A stretch of DNA of 5,451 bases from an uncultured Eubacteriaceae bacterium. Lineage in GTDB: Bacteria; Bacillota; Clostridia; Eubacteriales; Eubacteriaceae. Under the pieces are notes generated by a model. It searched no databases, had not been told where the DNA came from, and worked only from the letters and a program-made list of their open reading frames with translations. The stretch is from NCBI GenBank assembly GCA_947625175.1, contig CANQNI010000112.1, positions 1 through 5,451 of the forward strand. Direction: 5' to 3'. Position numbers and translations under genes: made by a program. Below, one piece after another: positions 1 through 4,549 of the stretch (position 1 is the stretch's first letter; each line of letters starts with the position of its first letter).

Positions 1-14
1 TGTAAAGGTTTCAT
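1..14 (-). CDS. Start of a divergent gene running off the left edge (partial)
   Basis: Only the first codons are visible: an ATG at 14-12 followed by AAA CCT TTA (Met-Lys-Pro-Leu), after which the gene leaves the window. Three signs support a real start. A GGAG Shine-Dalgarno lies at 23-20, five bases before the ATG. A plausible promoter sits further upstream on the same strand (-35 TTGGAA, -10 TAAAAT). The position back to back with the small gene beginning at 123 gives a normal divergent layout. Nothing can be said about the product. Because so few codons are seen, a chance ATG behind a purine stretch remains possible. Confidence 0.45.
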
Positions 15-51
15 TTTGACTCCGATTTGAGTTTAATTATTTACTAGAAAA

Positions 52-79
52 ATTTTATTTATTAGTAATATATTTCCAA
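52..79 (-). promoter_or_regulatory. Predicted promoter for the divergent minus-strand gene
   Basis: Read on the minus strand, TTGGAA (79-74) is a 4/6 match to the -35 box and TAAAAT (57-52) a 5/6 match to the -10 box, separated by 16 bp. Transcription would start near 45 and give a leader of about 30 nt before the ATG at 14, containing the GGAG ribosome binding site. In such AT-rich DNA promoter-like matches are common, so the call rests mainly on its agreement with the ribosome binding site and start. Confidence 0.4.
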
Positions 80-82
80 TTT

Positions 83-101
83 TTGGTTATTTAATAACTA
101 A
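83..101. repeat. 19-bp near-palindrome between divergent genes, possible operator
   Basis: TTGGTTATTTAATAACTAA is symmetrical about base 92 with a single mismatched pair (G85/T99). It lies just upstream of the predicted minus-strand promoter and 21 bases before the ATG of the small plus-strand gene. No T-run follows on either strand, so it is not a terminator. Its size and position suit a dimeric regulator's binding site, but no regulator can be assigned and AT-rich palindromes arise easily by chance. Confidence 0.3.
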
Positions 102-122
102 GAAAATTTAATCGAGATAATT

Positions 123-350
123 ATGAATAATGATTTACTTGAATTTCTAACTATTTGGACTTTGGAAAGCGAAGAGCAAGAAAAATTAAAGGAGTTGAAA
201 AATAATTTAAATAATAAATATTTTACTATTAATGGTATTCCTGTAAGTAATGAAGAGCTCCAGGATTATTTAAAGTTTTTAGAAAAACAAGCTGATCAGA
301 TTTTAGAGGAAATTGAAATTGTAAAGAAAAACGATCCAAATTTTAATTAA
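123..350 (+). CDS. Small acidic hypothetical protein (75 aa)
   Basis: I do not recognise this protein. It is 75 residues, strongly charged, with clearly more Glu/Asp than Lys and no Arg, Cys or His. It has no signal peptide or membrane segment, so it should be cytosolic. Two helical, coiled-coil-like stretches (about residues 13-31 and 42-69) flank a short segment, YFTINGIPVS (33-42), that could form a beta turn. The ATG at 123 has only a weak ribosome binding site (GAGAT at 114-118), and in-frame stops lie just upstream. The codon use resembles that of the neighbours. It sits alone: the gene to the left runs the other way, and the glycosyltransferase downstream, 114 bases away, has its own promoter. 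It could be a small regulatory or protein-binding factor, but no function is assigned. That it is a real gene rests on coherent composition and placement. Confidence 0.6.
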   Translation: MNNDLLEFLTIWTLESEEQEKLKELKNNLNNKYFTINGIPVSNEELQDYLKFLEKQADQILEEIEIVKKNDPNFN

Positions 351-383
351 CCATATTTATCAAATTCTGAATACCTAATATCG

Positions 384-413
384 TTGTAGTTTACTTAAGT
401 AATATTTTATAAT
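384..413 (+). promoter_or_regulatory. Promoter of the glycosyltransferase-DUF2304 operon
   Basis: A perfect TATAAT -10 box (408-413) is preceded, across an 18-bp spacer, by TTGTAG (384-389), a 4/6 match to the -35 consensus. The start would fall near 420, giving a leader of about 45 nt that carries the AAGGT ribosome binding site at 454-458. A perfect palindrome fills most of the spacer, which suggests regulation. Confidence 0.6.
391..402. promoter_or_regulatory. Perfect 12-bp palindrome in promoter spacer, candidate operator
   Basis: TTACTTAAGTAA is a perfect inverted repeat lying between the -35 (384-389) and -10 (408-413) boxes. A protein bound here would occlude RNA polymerase. No matching regulator is visible in the window, so this is an inference from position and symmetry only. 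Confidence 0.35.
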
Positions 414-464
414 ATTATTAGAATTTACTTTAAAGAATTCAATTTTGATCACTAAGGTAATTTA

Positions 465-1175
465 ATGGAAAAACCTAAAATCTTATTAATTATTCCAGCT
501 TATAACGAAGAAGAAAGTATTTTAAGGGTTTGCAGAGAGATTGAAGCCGTCAGACCAGATATTGATTATGTGGTTATAAACGACGGTTCTACTGATAATA
601 CAAAACAGGTTTTAGAGGAAAACAATCTCAATCATATAAATCTAGTTACTAATCTGGGAATAGGTGGTGCTGTTCAAACTGGCTATAAATATGCATTAGA
701 AAATGGTTATGATATAGCTATTCAATATGATGGTGATGGTCAGCATGATGTCAATTATGCAGCAAATATATGTGAACCACTAATAAATGGGGAAGCGGAT
801 TTTTGTATTGGTTCACGTTATCTTGATAAAACGACCAGTGGATTTCAATCAACTCCTATGCGTAGATTTGGTAAAAATATTATTTCTTCGATAATTAATA
901 CCTTTTGGAAATTTAAAGTTACGGATCCAACTTCTGGTTTTAGAGCAGCCAATAAGAAAATTATTGAAAAGTTTGCTTCCGATTATCCTTCTGATTATCC
1001 AGAACCAGAAACTTTAGTTAGTGTTCTCAAGGATAATTTTAAAGTTACTGAAGTTCCGGTAAATATGAGAGAAAGAGAAACCGGGACATCTTTTGTTTCT
1101 ATTGGTTCTAGTAGTTTTTATATGATAAAAGTTTCCCTGGCTATAATTTTAGATAGTATTTTTAAACAGAAATAA
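465..1175 (+). CDS. GT2 glycosyltransferase, DPM/GtrB type (GacI-like)
   Basis: Predicted to transfer a sugar from a nucleotide-sugar to undecaprenyl phosphate at the inner face of the membrane, making a lipid-linked donor for modifying a wall polymer. The GT-A fold motifs are all visible: PAYNEE (11-16), NDGS (39-42), the metal-binding DGDGQ (89-93), GSRY (116-119), DPTSGFR (154-160) and MRERETGTS (201-209). At 236 aa it has no C-terminal pair of transmembrane helices as in GtrB; only the last 20 residues are hydrophobic or amphipathic. It is about the length of streptococcal GacI, which relies on the small membrane protein GacJ. The ATG at 465 follows AAGGT by six bases. The DUF2304 gene starts 9 bases after the stop, and both share one promoter and one terminator. 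The sugar and final acceptor cannot be read from the sequence. A polyprenyl-phosphate mannosyl- or glucosyltransferase is the main alternative. Confidence 0.9.
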   Translation: MEKPKILLIIPAYNEEESILRVCREIEAVRPDIDYVVINDGSTDNTKQVLEENNLNHINLVTNLGIGGAVQTGYKYALENGYDIAIQYDGDGQHDVNYAANICEPLINGEADFCIGSRYLDKTTSGFQSTPMRRFGKNIISSIINTFWKFKVTDPTSGFRAANKKIIEKFASDYPSDYPEPETLVSVLKDNFKVTEVPVNMRERETGTSFVSIGSSSFYMIKVSLAIILDSIFKQK

Positions 1176-1187
1176 GGTGTAATTTTG
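1174..1187 (+). promoter_or_regulatory. Ribosome binding site that fixes a TTG start
   Basis: AAGGTG at 1174-1179 overlaps the upstream TAA stop and lies five bases before TTG (1185-1187). The next in-frame ATG (codon 17) would remove most of the first membrane helix, so TTG is the start. This places the second gene in tight translational coupling with the glycosyltransferase. Confidence 0.75.
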
Positions 1188-1547
1188 ACTATAACTCTTC
1201 AATTAGCTTTAATAGGAATCACGCTAATCTATATGTATTTTATTTTACGGTCAATGAAGCTAAAAAAGATGCATCCGTCTTTTTCAATCTTCTGGCTTTT
1301 TTCCGGTGTGGTTTTAATTTTTTTGGCTTTAGTTCCGCAATTTTCAGAATGGGTTTCCTATAAATTAGGTTTTGCAACGCCTTCGAATATGATATTCGTT
1401 TTAACTATATTTATGGCATTTTATTTAATCTTTAATTTAACGATAGCTGTTTCTAAAGAAACTCAAAAAAATGTTACTTTAGTTCAGGAAATCTCAATTC
1501 TAAAAAAGAAGATTGCCCAAATTGAAAATAAAATTGATAATAAATAA
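1185..1547 (+). CDS. DUF2304 small membrane protein (GacJ-like partner of the GT2)
   Basis: A 120-aa integral membrane protein with three predicted helices (about residues 3-22, 33-51 and 68-88), followed by a Lys/Glu-rich coiled-coil tail (about 93-119) probably in the cytosol. This layout is characteristic of DUF2304 proteins. In Streptococcus pyogenes the DUF2304 member GacJ binds the GT2 enzyme GacI and strengthens its synthesis of GlcNAc-phosphate-undecaprenol. By analogy this protein would anchor and activate the preceding soluble glycosyltransferase, with the coiled coil as a natural contact. Translation begins at TTG, supported by AAGGTG five bases upstream. The gene follows the glycosyltransferase by 9 bases and is closed by a strong terminator 1 base after its stop, so the two form a complete operon. 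No GT-C or flippase partner gene lies in the window. The family call rests on length, topology and context. Confidence 0.8.
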   Translation: MTITLQLALIGITLIYMYFILRSMKLKKMHPSFSIFWLFSGVVLIFLALVPQFSEWVSYKLGFATPSNMIFVLTIFMAFYLIFNLTIAVSKETQKNVTLVQEISILKKKIAQIENKIDNK

Positions 1548-1548
1548 T

Positions 1549-1577
1549 AAAAAGGGATAATTTTTTATCCCTTTTTT
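1549..1577 (+). terminator. Intrinsic terminator of the GT2-DUF2304 operon
   Basis: A 12-bp perfect stem (1549-1560 with 1565-1576, GGGATAA pairing with TTATCCC in its core) closes a TTTT loop and ends in a run of six T (1572-1577). The A-run on the 5' side would also let it work in reverse. It starts just after the DUF2304 stop codon and separates the operon from the lacI-type gene. Confidence 0.92.
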
Positions 1578-1632
1578 AGTAATAATATATTTCTTTTTTC
1601 CTTAAAATTTCTTATTAAATTATATTATTAAA

Positions 1633-1661
1633 TTGAAATTTAACCATTTTTGTATTATTTT
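1633..1661 (+). promoter_or_regulatory. Weak candidate promoter of the LacI-family gene
   Basis: TTGAAA (1633-1638) and TATTTT (1656-1661) are spaced by 17 bp and would start transcription about 25 bases before the ATG. An overlapping TATTAT (1653-1658) is a better -10 box but has no properly spaced -35. The terminator upstream means a promoter must exist in 1578-1693; this is the best-placed candidate rather than a clear one. Confidence 0.3.
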
Positions 1662-1693
1662 TAACTCAAGTAATTGAAATTAAAAGGTTTAAA

Positions 1694-2758
1694 ATGTCTT
1701 CTAAAAAGATAACTTTTGATGATATAGCTACTTATACAAATTTTTCTAAATCAACAATTTCTAGATATTTTAATAAACCCGATCTCCTTTCAGAAGAAAG
1801 CCAGGAAATTATTAGGCAAGCACTAATCGATCTTAATTACCATGAGAATAAATTAGCTAGAGCTTTAGCTAATGGTCAAAGTGAATTTGTTGGAATTATC
1901 ATTCCAAATATCTATCTAGATTATTATGCCGAAGTTTTAAATCAATTACTTGGAACTTTTGAAAAACATGGTTATAAATTTCTAGTTTTTTTAGGAGATA
2001 AAAATAAGGAGATTGAAAAAGAATACATAGAAGAATTATTAGCTTTTAACATAGAAGGATTAATTGAACTTAGTCATTCTATTCCTTCTAAAGAATTAGT
2101 AGAATATAATATCCCGGTAATAACTATTGAAAGAGAAGATGAAAATATTAATAGTATCAATTCTGATAATTATGAAGGTGCTGTTATGGCTACTCAACAT
2201 CTTATCAATAATGGCTGTGATATGTTAATTCATGTTAATACTATCATTCCTCCAAATGCTCCTGCTAGGAAAAGAATTGAAGGTTTTGAAGATACCTGTA
2301 TACAAAATAAAGTCCAATTTAAAACCTGTATTTATGATTTTGGAAATAGTAGGGAAGAGACTGAAGAAACCATAAAACAGTTTTTTGATGAATGTGAAAA
2401 GCTTTATTCTGGAATTAATAAAGGAATTTTTTTTGCTAATGATCATTATGCAATTAAATTTTTGAATTTAATTTTTAAAAAATATGGTTATTTACCAGAT
2501 GAATATCAATTAGTTGGTTATGATAATTCTCCGATTGCTCAGGATAGTATTTTAAAACTTACTACTGTTTCACAACAGATATCTGAACTCACTACAGAAG
2601 CTATGCGGGAATTAGTTTTGATGATGGAAGAAAGAAAGAAAAGTAGTTCTCCAAAAAAAATACCGATCTTACATAAAAAAGTTAAACCTAAATTGATTAT
2701 TCGTGACACGACCAAACCTTTAAATAATATCAAAAGTTTAACTGATGGATCTATGTAA
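1694..2758 (+). CDS. LacI/GalR-family transcriptional regulator
   Basis: A 354-aa sugar-responsive DNA-binding protein, probably the local repressor of the facing fructosidase operon. The N-terminal helix-turn-helix spans about residues 6-27, with recognition helix SKSTISRYF (18-26); the residues matching LacI Tyr17/Gln18/Arg22 are Lys19, Ser20 and Arg24. The hinge helix is NKLARALANG (52-61), with Leu58 as the expected minor-groove leucine. A periplasmic-binding-protein-like core follows from VGIIIPN (66-72), with ARKRIEGFED (191-200), FFANDHYA (247-254) and LVGYDNSP (273-280) as the usual landmarks and Arg194 and Asp277 as likely sugar contacts. The tail after IIRDTT (335-340) is about 14 residues longer than common. 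The ATG follows AAAAGG (1682-1687) by six bases. It converges with the operon instead of leading it, so its target site, probably upstream of the ABC genes, is not in view. A role in sucrose or oligofructose sensing is inferred from neighbours only. Confidence 0.92.
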   Translation: MSSKKITFDDIATYTNFSKSTISRYFNKPDLLSEESQEIIRQALIDLNYHENKLARALANGQSEFVGIIIPNIYLDYYAEVLNQLLGTFEKHGYKFLVFLGDKNKEIEKEYIEELLAFNIEGLIELSHSIPSKELVEYNIPVITIEREDENINSINSDNYEGAVMATQHLINNGCDMLIHVNTIIPPNAPARKRIEGFEDTCIQNKVQFKTCIYDFGNSREETEETIKQFFDECEKLYSGINKGIFFANDHYAIKFLNLIFKKYGYLPDEYQLVGYDNSPIAQDSILKLTTVSQQISELTTEAMRELVLMMEERKKSSSPKKIPILHKKVKPKLIIRDTTKPLNNIKSLTDGSM

Positions 2759-2792
2759 AAAAGAAGGCCACTTTAGCAACTAGTGACCTTCT
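2757..2792 (-). terminator. Intrinsic terminator of the minus-strand sugar operon
   Basis: On the minus strand an 11-bp stem (AGAAGGUCACU with AGUGGCCUUCU, one U-G wobble) encloses a 9-nt loop and is followed by a U-run (complement of the As at 2757-2762). It lies about 37 bases after the HPr-like stop. Read on the plus strand the wobble becomes a C-A mismatch and no T-run follows, so it works well in one direction only. The U-run overlaps the stop codon of the convergent lacI-type gene. Confidence 0.85.
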
Positions 2793-2829
2793 ATCTGGAG
2801 TTATTTTGTACTATTAAGAAGTTTGCTTA

Positions 2830-3069
2830 TTAATCTCCTCTAAATTCTTCTAATTCACTTAAAATTAAGGAAAGGCGTTTCCCTTCAGAATGAACTCTCA
2901 TATTTAGAGGTTTATTGACGTCTAAACTAAAGATTCCAAGAATAGATTTAGCATCAACTATGTAATTATCAACAGCTAACTCAATATCTTCTGGAAATTG
3001 AGTAACCTTATGAACGAAATCTTTAATTTTATCAATAGTATCCAATTTAACTTTTACATCTTTACTCAT
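2830..3069 (-). CDS. HPr-like regulatory protein lacking the phosphocarrier histidine
   Basis: A 79-aa cytosolic protein with the HPr fold, slightly shorter than HPr or Crh (85-88 aa). The segment AKSILGIFSLD (40-50) matches the HPr helix around the regulatory serine (LKSIMGVMSLG), placing Ser42 at HPr Ser46, the site used by HPr kinase. Aligned without gaps from that point, His15 corresponds to Thr11 and Arg17 to Asp13, so the GIHARPA phosphocarrier loop is absent and PTS phosphotransfer is excluded. The protein resembles Crh in principle but is not a simple Crh orthologue, since Crh keeps Arg17. It is the last gene of the operon. Its ATG overlaps the GH32 gene by 8 bases behind a GAGGAAG ribosome binding site (3079-3073), and it ends with tandem TAATAA. 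A role as a serine-phosphorylated corepressor or modulator of sugar metabolism is inferred. A purely structural HPr relative is the alternative. Confidence 0.8.
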   Translation of the reverse strand: MSKDVKVKLDTIDKIKDFVHKVTQFPEDIELAVDNYIVDAKSILGIFSLDVNKPLNMRVHSEGKRLSLILSELEEFRGD

Positions 3070-4549
3070 TTTCTTCCTCGAAATTATTAATTTTTATTTT
3101 ATGACTTTCAATTTCTATTTCAGCGACACCATCGCTTTCAAATATAATTCCATTTGCTTCGATTGGTGTATAAATCGCACTAGTCATAGTTTGACTACCA
3201 TCATTAATAAAGGCTTCTACTGAAAATTTATCTAAAATTAATCGAAGATTTAGTTCTTCTTTAGGTTCAGTAAGTTTAAACTTACGTTTGGTGACAACGT
3301 CTCTTCTTATTCCGGAAAAAGTTCGATCAAATTCAATTTCGTTCTTGTTTCGGTTATAAGTTATTTTTGAATGAAAATCCTCATTTTGAGCAAAAATAAC
3401 TGAAAATTTAGAATAATCACCACCTTTTAATTTAATAGATAAATCGAGAGCTCTACCACGAATTTCAGGAAACGATACTTTACCATTTAATTTAAATTCA
3501 TCTATCTTAAAAAAATCTGACCAGTAATTTTCTATTTCTTTTATAGGGGTTTGATATAAATTCCCATTTCTAATAGATAATTCGCGTGGTAAAGTCATCA
3601 TACCGGTCCAATTACGCTCTATTGAATCAGCATTTATCATATCCCAAGAATTCATCCAGGCAATCATAACTCTTCTTCTATCTTCGGTTAGAACAGTTTG
3701 AGCGGCATAGAATTCTGTACCATAATCTAACATTTTGATTTGATTTTCTTTTAAGCGGTTTTTTTCTTTATCAACCTCTCCAATTAGTACAATTGAATGA
3801 TTTCCATTATAGAAATCTGACCCTTGAGCTAACATGTCTTGAGGAGAGACTATTAAAATATCCTGATTATCTAATTTAAAATAATCTGGACATTCCCACA
3901 TTCGCCCATATTTACCATTATGATTATTAGCAAAAACAGATACGAATTCCCAATTATACATATCAGGAGATTGAAATAATAATACTTGACCGTTGTAGTT
4001 ATCATCCATATTTCCAACTAACATATTATAAGTATTATCATCAAACCAAACTTTTGGATCTCTGAAATGAATTTTAGAAAAACCATCAGGTAAATTTTTA
4101 CCTTCTAGTAATGGATTACCCTCGTATTTTTGATATGTAATTCCATCACCTTTAGCTAAACATTGAGTCTGGATTTCAAGTCTTTGTCCGTCTTCGCTCA
4201 TTTTTTCAATTACACCAGTGTAAAATAAGACATGATCTCCATTTTTATCAGTAATTGCTGTTCCTGAATAACAACCAAATGAGTCGTATTCTTCCCCTGG
4301 AGCCAAAGCAATGGGTAACTCTTCCCAAGTGATCATATCATCACTTTGAGCATGACCCCAATGCATTGAACCCCATTTTATATTGTATGGATAATACTGA
4401 TAAAACAAATGTTTTTTTCCGTTATAGATAGAAAAGCCGTTAGGATCATTTATCCAACCAATTGGAGCAGTTAAATGAAAGTAAGGACGTTTCTTTTTAC
4501 TTATCTTCTTCTCTTTAATAAATTGATTCGTTTCTTCTAAATAAGTCAT
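3062..4549 (-). CDS. GH32 beta-fructosidase (sucrose / sucrose-6-phosphate / oligofructose hydrolase)
   Basis: Hydrolyses terminal beta-fructofuranosyl bonds by a retaining mechanism in the cytosol; there is no signal peptide or wall anchor in its 495 residues. The five-bladed propeller begins with HLTAPIGWINDPNG (25-38), with nucleophile Asp35. YSGT (94-97), the transition-state stabiliser RDP (163-165, Asp164) and the acid/base in WECPD (218-222, Glu219) follow in the right order and spacing. FYAAQT (280-285) and the Trp-rich IAWMNSW (296-302) complete the domain. A C-terminal beta-sandwich covers about 345-490. All catalytic residues are present. Family members are named ScrB, SacA or BfrA. 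An ABC ATPase upstream and the absence of PTS genes favour unphosphorylated sucrose or fructooligosaccharides, as in the Lactobacillus acidophilus msm-bfrA operon, but sucrose-6-phosphate cannot be ruled out. The start overlaps the ATPase stop (TAATG) and lacks a good ribosome binding site. Confidence 0.93.
   Translation of the reverse strand: MTYLEETNQFIKEKKISKKKRPYFHLTAPIGWINDPNGFSIYNGKKHLFYQYYPYNIKWGSMHWGHAQSDDMITWEELPIALAPGEEYDSFGCYSGTAITDKNGDHVLFYTGVIEKMSEDGQRLEIQTQCLAKGDGITYQKYEGNPLLEGKNLPDGFSKIHFRDPKVWFDDNTYNMLVGNMDDNYNGQVLLFQSPDMYNWEFVSVFANNHNGKYGRMWECPDYFKLDNQDILIVSPQDMLAQGSDFYNGNHSIVLIGEVDKEKNRLKENQIKMLDYGTEFYAAQTVLTEDRRRVMIAWMNSWDMINADSIERNWTGMMTLPRELSIRNGNLYQTPIKEIENYWSDFFKIDEFKLNGKVSFPEIRGRALDLSIKLKGGDYSKFSVIFAQNEDFHSKITYNRNKNEIEFDRTFSGIRRDVVTKRKFKLTEPKEELNLRLILDKFSVEAFINDGSQTMTSAIYTPIEANGIIFESDGVAEIEIESHKIKINNFEEENE

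Noticed and set aside
1..30. Possible C-terminal tail of an upstream plus-strand gene (frame 1, stop TGA at 28-30)
   Set aside because: Only nine codons are visible, it would be the only TGA stop in a window of TAA stops, and the opposite strand shows a better-supported gene start here.
975..1001. Tandem-looking SDYPSDYP in the glycosyltransferase, as if a short duplication
   Set aside because: The family normally has two Tyr-Pro-containing motifs before Glu-Pro-Glu in this place, so the repeat look is ordinary conservation.
1612..1634. Direct repeat TTATTAAATT (1612-1621 and 1625-1634) upstream of the lacI-type gene
   Set aside because: The ten bases are made of A and T only, in a very AT-rich spacer where such repeats are expected. 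No third copy or symmetrical arrangement supports an operator or iteron.
2225..2446. Open frame of 73 codons on the minus strand inside the lacI-type gene
   Set aside because: It is antisense to a clear LacI-family coding region, and its Phe/Ile/Ser/Lys-rich composition is what the complement of AT-rich coding DNA gives. It shows no recognisable domain.
2539..2733. Open frame of 64 codons on the minus strand inside the lacI-type gene
   Set aside because: Same reasoning: a shadow of the C-terminal LacI coding region, lying beyond the terminator of the minus-strand operon and with no promoter seen.
3288..3302. Sequence resembling a catabolite-responsive element (TGACAACGTC...)
   Set aside because: The second half fails the TGWNANCGNTNWCA consensus at several positions and it lies deep inside the GH32 coding region. 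The operon promoter, where a real site would be expected, is outside the window.
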